Shown one piece after another: positions 1-8,574 of a stretch of 64,000 bases of DNA. The position numbers and the translations under genes are program-made. The stretch covers positions 1-64,000 of the forward strand of contig DAIQMR010000001.1 in the NCBI GenBank assembly GCA_036788835.1, given 5' to 3'. Within the stretch, counting starts at the first letter, position 1; each line of letters opens with the position of its first letter. Source of the stretch: JALCSJ01 sp036788835 (GTDB taxonomy: Bacteria > Bacillota > Negativicutes > Acidaminococcales > Acidaminococcaceae). The notes beneath the pieces were generated by a model. It saw nothing but the letters and a program-made list of their open reading frames with translations, searched no databases and had not been told where the DNA came from.

Positions 1-125
1 CCCCGTGATAAATCCAATAAGTTTTTATAAACCCATGTTGGCTCAGTGCCTGTAGCAGCCAATGCTGTCACTGGTAACAACCCCCAAGCTGCCAATAGGA
101 ATAATGTTTTCATTTTTCTGTTCAT
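1..125 (-). CDS. exported protein, N-terminal fragment (runs off window)
   Basis: Only the first 41 or so codons lie in the window. The start ATG at 123-125 follows a purine-rich ribosome binding site (AAGAGGAAAAGGG). The translation is a basic N-terminus, a hydrophobic core and an ALAA cleavage-like site, then a mature part with TWVYKNLLDLSRG. That is a typical signal peptide, so the protein is exported. The mature segment is too short to assign a family; the W-Y-x(4)-L spacing resembles surface-layer-homology or conserved Negativicutes periplasmic proteins, but this is a guess. Confidence 0.6.
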   Translation of the reverse strand, partial: MNRKMKTLFLLAAWGLLPVTALAATGTEPTWVYKNLLDLSR

Positions 126-276
126 AATCTGCCCTTTTCCTCTTCCCCATCAAGGAGAAACTATTCATACTTAATTATCTTTGGAAATAGTGTCCTTATT
201 TTTTTATATTTTACAGATCATTTATTATATATTTAAAGCAGTAGATAGTCAATGTTTTTTATACTCAAAGATTATG

Positions 277-1266
277 TCATAAACGCCAAATAAAGATTTT
301 TTTTATTCCCATAGTTTGGGAAAGATTGGCCCAATAACGTAGCGTCTCGTCGTCAGCATACCAGCAGGAACCCTTTCGGCCGCTTTTTTCGTAAGAAAAG
401 TGCATAGCGTGGCTAAACATATCCCTCACAGGTTCCTCTTTTTTGTATTTGCTCAAGCCCATGATTTCCTTTCCGTTAACAAAATTACCTTTGCTCCCCT
501 TCACCCATGTGCATCCTCCCGTAGAGAAAGCTACCCCTTTATTGCTAGGTAAATTACGCATAGCAAAGATAGTTTTTACAATGAAAAAACTAGTGGCCTT
601 AGGCCCCTCTTGAGTGCTATGGGAACCATACAAATTGTAAAGCATAACTACGTATTCCGGTCCTTGTGGCCAATCCAACCGTCCAAACGGTGCCGATGGT
701 TCCAAAACAATACGCAATGGTAAATTTGCTTGGACACATTTCGCTGATAACTGCTTAAGAAATTTTTGATATTTTTTTATCAATTCCTCATCTGCCCATA
801 ACCCTTCATAGTCTATTTCTAACCCGTCATATTTGTTTCTTTTTACTTCTTCAACTATATTTTCCGCATGGTGCAAAGAAGAACTTTCATCCTGGAAAAA
901 AAGCTTTAGAACATCCTGATCTTTTGAAAAAGTCTTACCGTTGGTAGAAAAAACATCATTTACTATTGTTAGGTATTTTTTGCTAGCTCCAATTTTGTTT
1001 AAAGCAGAATTAATCTCCAGCCAGTTAGGAGGATAAACAAATTTCCCTCTCTCATCAAAACCGATGGCAAAAACACTTATTCCTGCCAAGTCATTTTTTA
1101 TCTTATTCAGTTCTCTTATGCCATCTTCCGCATCCCAGTATACAATCCAAGCATATTGCTTTACACTGCCTTTATCCCTATTTTTAATATAATTTTCACC
1201 GTTTATATAAGCTATTGTCAACACTACTAGCAATATGCCCAGAAATATTTTTTTTGCGTTTTTCAT
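277..1266 (-). CDS. glycoside hydrolase family 18-like exported protein
   Basis: 329 residues. An N-terminal hydrophobic helix (about 6-22) is a signal anchor or uncleaved signal. The rest reads as a GH18-type TIM barrel: beta-strand IVYWDAED near 41-48, and the family catalytic motif DGLEIDYEG at 147-155, in which D147, D152 and E154 match the DxxDxDxE pattern with E154 as the expected acid. Family members of this YaaH/SleL-like branch cleave N-acetylglucosamine polymers or bind peptidoglycan; which of these applies here is not shown. The gene stands alone, is rather AT-rich compared with its neighbours, and has a weak AAGGGTG site upstream of the ATG. No LysM domain is present. Confidence 0.75.
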   Translation of the reverse strand: MKNAKKIFLGILLVVLTIAYINGENYIKNRDKGSVKQYAWIVYWDAEDGIRELNKIKNDLAGISVFAIGFDERGKFVYPPNWLEINSALNKIGASKKYLTIVNDVFSTNGKTFSKDQDVLKLFFQDESSSLHHAENIVEEVKRNKYDGLEIDYEGLWADEELIKKYQKFLKQLSAKCVQANLPLRIVLEPSAPFGRLDWPQGPEYVVMLYNLYGSHSTQEGPKATSFFIVKTIFAMRNLPSNKGVAFSTGGCTWVKGSKGNFVNGKEIMGLSKYKKEEPVRDMFSHAMHFSYEKSGRKGSCWYADDETLRYWANLSQTMGIKKIFIWRL

Positions 1267-1392
1267 TTTCTAGTCATTCACCCTTATCTCCGGTAATATT
1301 GGCCCTGCAAAACGTTGCGACTATCATTCTTATTCCTAGGCAGAAGATTTCATTCTAAGTTGTTTTGTACTGTTTATTATACCATTTCACGC

Positions 1393-1444
1393 AAAAACAT
1401 GCTTATTTTGTTAGCTTTTCTCTTAAGCCAGCAAAATAAGCATG
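1393..1444 (-). terminator. long-stem terminator downstream of metQ
   Basis: Perfect 13-bp arms CATGCTTATTTTG (1398-1410) and CAAAATAAGCATG (1432-1444) extend inward to about 20 pairs with one mismatch and one G-T pair around a 7-base loop. Read on the minus strand the hairpin ends in TTTTT, and it follows metQ. It may equally be a small dispersed hairpin element that serves as terminator. Confidence 0.55.
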
Positions 1445-1511
1445 TCGTTATATCTCTAATTAGTTTTTTGTGTAGCACGAATGTGACATTTACCTTTGCA
1501 GTACCTCTTGT

Positions 1512-2345
1512 TTAGAAGGCCGGAACTAAAGCACCCTTGGCATAGTCGTTAATATATTTTTTCACTGCTGCGCTTTGAAAAATCTTGACGAATTTCACAT
1601 AGGTGGGATTGTCTTTGTCCTCTTCACGAGCAGCGATAATATTCACATAAGGGCTGGTATTGTCTTCTACGGCAATGGCTAGTTTAGGGTCTACTTTTGC
1701 CGAGCTGGCAAAACCGGCGTTAATAATAGATGCGGCAGTATCGTCCAGGGTTCTGGGCAGCTGTGCTGCTTCCAATTCCAAAATCTTTAAATGCTTAGGA
1801 TTGTCCGCAATATCATTGACCGTCAAGGCTGTGGCTTTGACGCCGTCTTTTAATTTAATCAGTCCCTGTTTGCTCAGCAGGAAGATTGCCCTGCCCCCGT
1901 TGGATGGGTCATTGGGGATAGCGATTTTATCTCCGTCTTTGATTTCTTTTACGCTTTTGATTTTGTTGGAATATAGTTTTAAGGGTGCCAAATAGGTGCT
2001 GCCGATGCTGACCAGTTTGGTGCCGTTCTTTTTATTGAAAGCTTCCAGGAATGGTCCGTGTTGGAAAGAATTCACATCAATATCTTTCTGTGCCAGGGCC
2101 ACATCCGGCGTTACATAATCAGAAAAGGTTTTCAAGGTAACTTTCAAATCCTGCTTGGCAGCTTCCTTCACAACGAACTCCATGATTTGTTCCGAATAAC
2201 CGGGGGTAATACCAACGGTTATTTCTTTTTTCACTTTTGCTTCTCCTGCTTTGGGAGCTTCCTTCTTTGTGCCGCCGCAGCCTGCCGCTGCTCCTATTAC
2301 AGATAACCCCACCAATAATGTTGCTACTTTCTTTGTCCAGTTCAT
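1512..2345 (-). CDS. metQ: MetQ/NlpA-family methionine-binding lipoprotein
   Basis: 277 residues. Signal peptide with lipobox GAAAGC, Cys23 being the acylated residue, so the protein is a membrane-tethered binding protein. The mature part starts with KKEITVGITPGYSEQIMEF and carries the NlpA/MetQ family blocks (QHGPFLEAFN, IPNDPSNGGRA, LPRTLDD). In this family the protein feeds D- or L-methionine to the MetNI ABC transporter. No metN or metI lies next to it here, so the partner must be elsewhere. The upstream leader is a T-box with an ATG (Met) specifier, which independently supports methionine as ligand. The ATG follows GGGAGGAAGATAATT. Confidence 0.9.
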   Translation of the reverse strand: MNWTKKVATLLVGLSVIGAAAGCGGTKKEAPKAGEAKVKKEITVGITPGYSEQIMEFVVKEAAKQDLKVTLKTFSDYVTPDVALAQKDIDVNSFQHGPFLEAFNKKNGTKLVSIGSTYLAPLKLYSNKIKSVKEIKDGDKIAIPNDPSNGGRAIFLLSKQGLIKLKDGVKATALTVNDIADNPKHLKILELEAAQLPRTLDDTAASIINAGFASSAKVDPKLAIAVEDNTSPYVNIIAAREEDKDNPTYVKFVKIFQSAAVKKYINDYAKGALVPAF

Positions 2346-2394
2346 AATTATCTTCCTCCCGAAATTTTTTTACTTGTAGTGTTTGAAAGGGAAA

Positions 2395-2666
2395 TAAAAA
2401 AGCTTCCATCCCTGTAAAGGGACGGAAGCTCCGTGATACCACCCTAATTCACCTAACCCTCACGGGCTAAGCCTTCTCCGGTACGCAGGCCTTAGCCATC
2501 AATACCCTAGCGCTGTAACGGGCACACCCGGACGGTCTAAAATATTCGACCAATCTGCTCAGAGGCCATCTTCAATAAAGTCTCCTGTACTCCCTTTCAC
2601 CACTGTGAGAGCTCTCTACGCCAGTACTCTTTATTTACTATTCTCTTCATAGCACTTATCAAGTTG
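2395..2666 (-). promoter_or_regulatory. T-box riboswitch, methionine specifier
   Basis: On the minus strand the leader shows the distal stem I signature AGAGAG...GTGGTG (near 2608-2625), a specifier-region GAAGATGG with ATG at 2567-2569, and the T-box sequence TTAGGGTGGTATCACGG (about 2431-2447). It ends in a hairpin at 2401-2430 (arms AGCTTCC / GGAAGCT) followed by TTTTTATTT, the terminator that uncharged tRNA should disrupt. The ATG specifier predicts sensing of uncharged tRNA-Met, matching metQ downstream. Stem assignments were made by eye. Confidence 0.9.
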
Positions 2667-2672
2667 TGTATC

Positions 2673-2701
2673 AATATAGCACAGCAAATTACATCTGTCA
2701 A
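2673..2701 (-). promoter_or_regulatory. sigma-A type promoter of the T-box/metQ unit
   Basis: Minus-strand TTGACA (2696-2701), 17-base spacer, TATATT (2673-2678). The predicted start near 2666 sits at the 5' end of the T-box leader. Confidence 0.8.
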
Positions 2702-2712
2702 GAAATTTTTTG

Positions 2713-4233
2713 TTATTTTCTGAGTTCACCTACGGACCATCGCTTGTCTTCCCGGTAATTAATGCTGCCCACAGTTTGCAAGGCCCTCCTGAAAAAGGCT
2801 TGAATATCAGGGTCCGCATCCTGTCTGCTGATAGCATTTTTGAACATTACATATCCGTCTCCGCCGTTAGCCATGAAGCTGTTAGTCACAACAGTATAAA
2901 CTTTTTCCAGAGCGACTTTGCTGCCGTCCGGCAGCACATGGTCTATGATTCTTTGGCCGTAGGGCATGTCCGGCTCCAGGGCCACTCTGATGCCGGAGAA
3001 CCTTCCCTGTCCTACCAGCTTGTTGTCTACGCCGAAATCTATAGCATCCAGAATGTCTTTCCCTTTCATCTGTAAGATAACGACCTTTCCGGAGTAGGGA
3101 TATATTTCCAGAAGACGACGGGCTGTCACATTGCCTACGGGCAAATCTGCTTTAAAAGCACCGCCGTTTAAAATGGCAAAATCCGTGCGGAAACTTTTCC
3201 GCAAAAGATCGGTGAAATATTCCGCCACGGGAGACTGGTCGTATTTATCATTGGCTAAATAGGTATAGTTGTATGTCAATACCTGACCGTACTGCGCATC
3301 TGCCGCACTGATAACAGGACTTATCAAGTTAGCTACAGCAGCATCCGGCAAAACGTCCATGTCTTTTACCTTGAGCAGTTCCTTCACAGTGCCGATGATT
3401 TTCTTATCCCCAAGGGAATAGAGGAAATGAACCTTGGCAATGTATCTGCCGTGGGTACCGCCCTGGAGGACAGGATGCCCGGCCATAGTGCCGTCCACTA
3501 CATTCTGAGAATCACCGGTAAAGCAGGCGTCAAAACCATGGAGCTGCATTAACAAATCAACAGCCTCACCCCGGATGACCCCGTCAGCAGCTCTTTGATC
3601 CATATTGCAGTGGGCCAGAAGAATCACAATAGCTGCGCCTTTGGCACGGACCTCGTCAATGGCTGCCTGCGTTGTCGCCTGCTGGTCCAGGAAGGTGAAG
3701 TTGGCCAGATTCTTGGGACTGGCCTCTTCTTGAATATCGTTAGTCGTAACTCCTACCACGCCTATTTTAATACCTTTTCTTTCCAGGATAACATAGGGCT
3801 TGGCCAAGGTTTCCCCTTCTTTAGCTTTCACATTGCATACCAAATATGGGAATCTGGCTGCTGCTACCTGTTGGGAAAAAATTGCCGGCTTGAAATCGAA
3901 AAAGTGACTGCCCATAACATTGGCATCAAAACCCATTAAGTTCATAGCATTGATAACGGGAAATCCATCGACACTGTCGCTTTCAATGGAGCCAAAGAGC
4001 ATATTGCCGCCCCCTAAAACAATGGTGCCGGTAGGGTTTTCCCCACGAACTTTGGCGATAGCCCCTGCCAGGCGGGCTGCCCCCGGGTCAGCACCTTCGG
4101 CTCTTAAAGCCCCACGAAAATCATTCACCGTATACACATCTATAGTTACTTCCTGGGCTGCTGCCCTGCCCAGAGGAATGGCTACTGCCAAGAGCAGCAC
4201 CAATCCCATTAATTTTCCCAAGTGTTTTTTCAT
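2713..4233 (-). CDS. 5'-nucleotidase/UshA-family exported protein with degenerate metal site
   Basis: 506 residues from the ATG at 4233, which follows GGAGGAATTACC; a longer frame exists but lacks a ribosome binding site. Signal peptide about 1-26, metallophosphatase-like domain about 28-270, 5_nucleotid_C domain about 310-490 (NGGAFKADLPVG; TNSFMANGGDGY). The family hydrolyses nucleotides in the periplasm with two metals. Compared with E. coli UshA ligands, several are replaced: NDxH reads NDFR (R40), AGD reads GGN (N77), GNHE reads GSHF (S109), GGHSQ reads TGDSQ (D241). D38, H110, H208 and Q243 remain. The C-terminal substrate domain looks intact. I infer a binding protein or an altered enzyme rather than a normal nucleotidase. 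Confidence 0.8.
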   Translation of the reverse strand: MKKHLGKLMGLVLLLAVAIPLGRAAAQEVTIDVYTVNDFRGALRAEGADPGAARLAGAIAKVRGENPTGTIVLGGGNMLFGSIESDSVDGFPVINAMNLMGFDANVMGSHFFDFKPAIFSQQVAAARFPYLVCNVKAKEGETLAKPYVILERKGIKIGVVGVTTNDIQEEASPKNLANFTFLDQQATTQAAIDEVRAKGAAIVILLAHCNMDQRAADGVIRGEAVDLLMQLHGFDACFTGDSQNVVDGTMAGHPVLQGGTHGRYIAKVHFLYSLGDKKIIGTVKELLKVKDMDVLPDAAVANLISPVISAADAQYGQVLTYNYTYLANDKYDQSPVAEYFTDLLRKSFRTDFAILNGGAFKADLPVGNVTARRLLEIYPYSGKVVILQMKGKDILDAIDFGVDNKLVGQGRFSGIRVALEPDMPYGQRIIDHVLPDGSKVALEKVYTVVTNSFMANGGDGYVMFKNAISRQDADPDIQAFFRRALQTVGSINYREDKRWSVGELRK

Positions 4234-4266
4234 GGTAATTCCTCCACAAAATTTTTCTCGCAAGGT

Positions 4267-4294
4267 TTGACTAAAACCAACCATATAGTATAAT
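4267..4294 (+). promoter_or_regulatory. promoter of hydE
   Basis: TTGACT (4267-4272), 16-base spacer, TATAAT (4289-4294), 44 bases before the hydE start. Confidence 0.75.
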
Positions 4295-4337
4295 AATATC
4301 ACAAACTGAGAATTTTTTCCTTGGAAGGTTTATAAAT

Positions 4338-5378
4338 ATGGATTTGATAGATAAATTACAAGCGGAAGGTATATTAACAGAAGACGAATTTTGTCGTTTG
4401 CTGTGGACCGAAGATGAGGGTCTGCGCTCCAAGCTATTTATGGTAGCCCAGCAAATAGCCACGGTAAATTTCGGGAAACGGATTTATGTCCGTGGCCTTA
4501 TTGAATTCACCAACTATTGCCAAAAAGACTGTTTTTATTGCGGACTCCGCTGCTCCAACAGAAAAGTTGAACGCTACCGGATGCAGCCGGAGGTTATTTT
4601 AGACTGCTGCCGCATCGGTTACGATCTGGGTTTTCGCACCTTTGTACTCCAGGGTGGCGAGGATCCTTACTGTACAGATGATATCATGTGCAATCTTCTT
4701 CGGAACATTAAACAGTATTATCCGGATTGTGCCATAACCTTGTCTCTGGGAGAGCGTAGTCTCCGCTCCTACAAGGCAATGTTTGACGCGGGCGCAGACC
4801 GCTATCTGCTGCGTCACGAAACAGCGGACAGCCTGCATTATTCCAGGCTGCACCCGCCTTCTTATTCTCTGGCCATCCGCAAAGACTGCCTTTATGACTT
4901 AAAAGCTATCGGCTATCAGGTAGGTTCCGGTTTCATGGTAGGGTCTCCCTACCAGCTGACGGAATATTTGGCCAAGGACTTTGCTTTTTTGCGGGACTTG
5001 AACCCGGCCATGATTGGTATCGGACCCTTTATTCCCAATAAAGACACGCCTTTTCGTCATCAAAAACCGGGCTCTCTGGAACTGACCCTCAGATGCATTG
5101 CTGTCTTGCGGATTATGTTTCCTCATGTTAATATTCCTTCCACAACGGCCTTAGGCACGCTGCATCCTAATGGCAGGCTGCATGGGATTTTGGCCGGAGC
5201 TAATGTCATCATGCCGAACCTGTCTCCCGTAGATGTTCAGGAACGTTATACCCTCTACGACAGAATCGCCGGGGTAGACGGCAGCCTGACTCAAAACCTG
5301 GCACAACTAACCAGCCAGCTGGAATCCCACGGCTACACCATGGTAGTAGACCGGGGTGACTACCACCCGCAAGATTGA
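4338..5378 (+). CDS. hydE: [FeFe]-hydrogenase maturase HydE (radical SAM)
   Basis: 346 residues. The radical SAM cluster motif is CQKDCFYC (C61, C65, C68) in the HydE context RGLIEFTNYC, followed by GLRCSN. The biotin/thiamin synthase-associated C-terminal domain is present, with the IPSTTALGTL block. HydE acts with HydG and HydF to build the H-cluster of [FeFe]-hydrogenase in the cytoplasm, so the organism probably has such a hydrogenase. HydF, HydG and the hydrogenase are not in the window. The gene is monocistronic on the + strand with its own promoter and a GGAAGG ribosome binding site, and is followed by tRNA-Ser. Confidence 0.9.
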   Translation: MDLIDKLQAEGILTEDEFCRLLWTEDEGLRSKLFMVAQQIATVNFGKRIYVRGLIEFTNYCQKDCFYCGLRCSNRKVERYRMQPEVILDCCRIGYDLGFRTFVLQGGEDPYCTDDIMCNLLRNIKQYYPDCAITLSLGERSLRSYKAMFDAGADRYLLRHETADSLHYSRLHPPSYSLAIRKDCLYDLKAIGYQVGSGFMVGSPYQLTEYLAKDFAFLRDLNPAMIGIGPFIPNKDTPFRHQKPGSLELTLRCIAVLRIMFPHVNIPSTTALGTLHPNGRLHGILAGANVIMPNLSPVDVQERYTLYDRIAGVDGSLTQNLAQLTSQLESHGYTMVVDRGDYHPQD

Positions 5379-5391
5379 CAAATCCCCTGGC

Positions 5392-5420
5392 TTGACACAA
5401 ACCGCAACCTATATTATACT
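5392..5420 (+). promoter_or_regulatory. promoter of tRNA-Ser
   Basis: TTGACA (5392-5397), 17-base spacer, TATACT (5415-5420); the tRNA begins 15 bases downstream. Confidence 0.8.
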
Positions 5421-5434
5421 CTTTAAGTGACCTT

Positions 5435-5524
5435 GGAAAGGTGGCCGAGCGGTTGAAGGCTCTAGTCTTGAAAACTAGCGAGGTGTTAAAGCCTCCGTGG
5501 GTTCGAATCCCACCCTTTCCGCCA
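5435..5524 (+). tRNA. tRNA-Ser (anticodon TGA), CCA encoded
   Basis: Acceptor GGAAAGG pairs with CCTTTCC, discriminator G, encoded CCA. The anticodon loop CTTGAAA sits between CTAGT and ACTAG, giving TGA. A long variable arm (GAGGTGTTAAAGCCTC) and T-loop GGTTCGAATCC fit a class II serine tRNA. Confidence 0.97.
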
Positions 5525-5621
5525 ATTTTTAAGCCATTCTTCGGCCTTTTGAAAGGTTCTGCACAACACTTAAACATACTTGCAAAGTACATTTTGACTA
5601 AATTTTGACTAAAAATAAGAT

Positions 5622-5660
5622 AAGACCATACTTGGGCTTTTGCCCTTGTATGGTCTTTTT
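5622..5660. terminator. bidirectional terminator between tRNA-Ser and clc
   Basis: Arms AAGACCATAC (5622-5631) and GTATGGTCTT (5648-5657), with an inner GGGC/GCCC stem, followed by T-runs on both strands. It serves tRNA-Ser rightward and the ClC gene leftward. Confidence 0.85.
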
Positions 5661-7234
5661 TAGCTTTCTTTATGGGTAAACAGCGCACGGATTTCCCGGG
5701 CCGCATCAATATTAACAACAATGTACAGATAGTCACCCGCCACCAGAAGTGTCTGGCCGTTGGGAATAATGTCATGTTCTCCCCGCTTCACCGCCACAAC
5801 AAGGGCATCCCCGGGCCAGGCTACCTGGCTGATGGTTTTTCCTTCGGCAGGACTGCCGCTTTCAATGGGCATCTCCATAATATTCCGGCGTTTGGCAATC
5901 TGCATAAGATTTTCCTGAGTAATCTCCCCGGCCAGAAATCTCTCCAGCATAACATCATAAATAGGCTGTCCCTTACAAAAAGCCGCCGTACTATAAGCAA
6001 ATAAAGTCACCAGAGCTACTGCCACCAAGTGAGTGAAAGAACCTGTTAATTCCAAGACCAGTAAAATCCCGGTTAAAGGAGCACGCACTGCTGCGGCGAA
6101 AAATCCCGCCATGCCGAAAACAATGCAGTTCATCAGATAGTAGGAATCGACAAATCCTATATTGATTGTCACCAGTCCATATAAATACCCGCTTAAGGCA
6201 CCCATTACCAGCATAGGCTGCAAGGAACCTCCCGGGACACCGGAGCAGGCGCTGAGCATGGTAAAAAGCAACTTGGCTACCAAAACAATAACTACTAGTT
6301 CAAGAGTAGAATGCCCTGCTACCAAACGCTCTACCACCACATCTCCCCCTCCCATAATCTGGGGAAGCAGAAAACCGATAGGAATGGTAAGGAGCATAGG
6401 AATCAAATAGCGTTTGAAATTATTATTGAAAAATTTAAGCTGGTAGATTTTACTGCCGGCCAGCATAAACTTGTTAAAGATAAAACCACCAAACCCGGTA
6501 AAAACCCCTAGCAGCAATAGCTGCGGCAAAGTATCCACGTCCACAAAGGGCATATTCGGAATAGAAAAAATCGTCTGCCTGCCAAAAAAAATTCTGGACA
6601 CAAGAGTACTGGTTAAAGCCGCTACTAAAGTAGGCAGCAATACCACTGCCGACAAGCTTTTGTGCATAACTTCCATGGTGAACATCACACTGGCCATTGG
6701 TGCGTTGAAAGCTGCAGCCAGACCTGCCCCGGCCCCACTGCTAATAAGACAATGCTCTTCCATTCTGGACCGCTTTAAGATACGGCTGACACCCTGTCCC
6801 ACCATACCGCCCAACTGTATGGAAGGTCCTTCCCGGCCTAGGGACAGTCCTGCTGCTACGCCCATGATACAGCTGGTTATTTTAGCCAAAATGGTACGCC
6901 ACCAGCTTCCTACGCTGATACCGCGAATATTGGCCATAATCTGCGGAATGCCGCTGCCCCCTGCCAGAGGAGCAAAGCTTACCAGTTTATCAATTAAGGC
7001 CGCCATAACAAACATAGCAAAAATCCAGCTTGCCAAATACCACAAGCTGGTGTTCTGAAACACGCCGTAAAGCTCTACCCGCTTGGCATCCGCCCAGCCT
7101 AAGGCAAAACGGTAAAAGCCAATCAGGCAGCCGGCGGCAATCCCCACGATGACACCCTCTATAGCCAGCTTTACTTTAAATTGAGGCCAGCTAACTAAAT
7201 TATCATAAGTTTGCAGCTTCTCTTGTTTATCCAT
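5660..7234 (-). CDS. ClC-family chloride channel/transporter with C-terminal RCK_C (TrkA-C) domain
   Basis: 524 residues, many hydrophobic segments. The ClC selectivity motifs are present: GSGIP at 93-97, GREGP at 133-137 with gating glutamate E135, and a GVPGGSLQP variant of the third motif. About residues 455-524 form a TrkA-C/RCK-like ligand-binding tail (SQVAWPGDALVVAVKRG...VAGDYLYIVV). Such proteins move chloride, often coupled to protons, across the inner membrane; the tail suggests gating by a small ligand. The ATG lies 2 bases after the lysA stop with no clear ribosome binding site of its own, so translation is probably coupled to lysA. Confidence 0.88.
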   Translation of the reverse strand: MDKQEKLQTYDNLVSWPQFKVKLAIEGVIVGIAAGCLIGFYRFALGWADAKRVELYGVFQNTSLWYLASWIFAMFVMAALIDKLVSFAPLAGGSGIPQIMANIRGISVGSWWRTILAKITSCIMGVAAGLSLGREGPSIQLGGMVGQGVSRILKRSRMEEHCLISSGAGAGLAAAFNAPMASVMFTMEVMHKSLSAVVLLPTLVAALTSTLVSRIFFGRQTIFSIPNMPFVDVDTLPQLLLLGVFTGFGGFIFNKFMLAGSKIYQLKFFNNNFKRYLIPMLLTIPIGFLLPQIMGGGDVVVERLVAGHSTLELVVIVLVAKLLFTMLSACSGVPGGSLQPMLVMGALSGYLYGLVTINIGFVDSYYLMNCIVFGMAGFFAAAVRAPLTGILLVLELTGSFTHLVAVALVTLFAYSTAAFCKGQPIYDVMLERFLAGEITQENLMQIAKRRNIMEMPIESGSPAEGKTISQVAWPGDALVVAVKRGEHDIIPNGQTLLVAGDYLYIVVNIDAAREIRALFTHKES

Positions 7235-7236
7235 AA

Positions 7237-8496
7237 TTATTTTTTAAACAACCCGGTAAAATCAAATGTAGCGAAATAATCAGCAGGAGTTTCTGCCCTT
7301 CTAATCATTTCCACGCTGCCATTCTCTTTCAATAATAGCTCTGCGCTACGCAATTTCCCATTATAGTTGTAACCCATGGAGAACCCGTGTGCTCCTGCAT
7401 CGTGAATAAAAAGATAATCACCGTTTTTAATTTCCGGCAGCATTCTGTCCACGGCAAACTTATCGCTGTTTTCGCAAAGCCCGCCTGTCACATCATACTT
7501 GTGGTCACAGGGGGCATTTTCCTTGCCTAAAACCGTAATGTGATGATACGCCCCGTAAATAGCAGGCCGCATTAGATTAGCCGCACAAGCATCTACCCCG
7601 ATATATTCTTTATAAATATGTTTAGCGTGAATAGCTTTGGTTATCAGAGCACCGTAAGGCCCCAAAATGAAACGTCCCATTTCTGTGAAAATAGCCACAT
7701 CTCCCATCCCTGCCGGAACCAGGACTTCTTGGAATACCTTTTGCACCCCGGCGCCGATAACCTCTATATCATTGGGCTTGCGGTCAGGTTCATAGGCTAT
7801 GCCTACTCCCCCGGAAAGATTAACGAATTCTACTGCTATGCCGGTTTTTTCCTTCAGCTCTACAGCCACCTTAAACAGCTGTCTGGCCAATTCCGGATAG
7901 TATTCATTAGTAACGGTATTGCTGGCCAGGAAAGCATGCATGCCAAAATGCTCCACGCCTTTGGTCTTTAAAATTTTAAAAGCTTCTATCATTTGTTCCT
8001 TGGTCATGCCGTATTTAGCATCACCGGGATTATCCATAATGTTGTTGGCAATAGCAAATTTTCCCCCGGGATTATACCGGCAGCTGATTAGCTTGGGAAT
8101 ACTGGCTACTTTTTCCAAAAAAGCAATATGGGTAATATCGTCTAAGTTAATAGTAGCGTTCAGTTTTCTGGCCAATTGGTAATCCTCAGCGGGAGTTACA
8201 TTGGAAGAAAACATAATATCCGTGCCATGGAAACCACAGACATCGGACATAAGTAGTTCTGTATAGGACGAGCAGTCTACACCGCAGCCTGCCTCCTGCA
8301 AAACCTTGAGAATAGCCGGGGTCGGGGTAGCCTTTACCGCAAAATACTCTTTATATCCCTTGTTCCAGGCAAAGGCCTTCCGTACTTTGCGCATATTATC
8401 CCTAATACCTTTTTCATCGTAAAGATAAAAAGGTGTGGGATATTTTTCAGCAATTTTCTCTACTTGCTCTTTGCTAATAAATGGTATTTTCGTCAT
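7237..8496 (-). CDS. lysA: diaminopimelate decarboxylase family (PLP, fold III)
   Basis: 419 residues. PLP-binding lysine K55 lies in YFAVKATP, the glycine-rich phosphate loop in NLSGGVG (about 226-232), and the second-domain catalytic Cys in CENSDKF (C341). The family converts meso-diaminopimelate to lysine in the last step of lysine synthesis. The active-site motif CENSD differs a little from the usual CESGD, so a related decarboxylase of the same fold is possible. The ATG follows AAGGGGGAAAG. It is first in a two-gene unit with the ClC gene. Confidence 0.82.
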   Translation of the reverse strand: MTKIPFISKEQVEKIAEKYPTPFYLYDEKGIRDNMRKVRKAFAWNKGYKEYFAVKATPTPAILKVLQEAGCGVDCSSYTELLMSDVCGFHGTDIMFSSNVTPAEDYQLARKLNATINLDDITHIAFLEKVASIPKLISCRYNPGGKFAIANNIMDNPGDAKYGMTKEQMIEAFKILKTKGVEHFGMHAFLASNTVTNEYYPELARQLFKVAVELKEKTGIAVEFVNLSGGVGIAYEPDRKPNDIEVIGAGVQKVFQEVLVPAGMGDVAIFTEMGRFILGPYGALITKAIHAKHIYKEYIGVDACAANLMRPAIYGAYHHITVLGKENAPCDHKYDVTGGLCENSDKFAVDRMLPEIKNGDYLFIHDAGAHGFSMGYNYNGKLRSAELLLKENGSVEMIRRAETPADYFATFDFTGLFKK

Positions 8497-8543
8497 TAAT
8501 TCTTTCCCCCTTGATCCCTGTTTTATTACAAAAATACATTTTT

Positions 8544-8573
8544 AATATAACTTGCTTCCTATACCTTTGTCAA
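8544..8573 (-). promoter_or_regulatory. promoter of lysA-clc
   Basis: Minus-strand TTGACA (8568-8573), 18-base spacer, TATATT (8544-8549), about 48 bases before the lysA start. Confidence 0.7.
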
Positions 8574-8574
8574 G

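Noticed and set aside
1315..1515. Plus-strand 66-codon frame after GH18
   Set aside because: No ribosome binding site, composition unlike a protein, and it contains the metQ terminator hairpin.
5209..5775. Long minus-strand frame containing KGGIRTHGG across tRNA-Ser
   Set aside because: This is the well-known false frame made by reading a tRNA-Ser backwards; it also overlaps hydE and clc.
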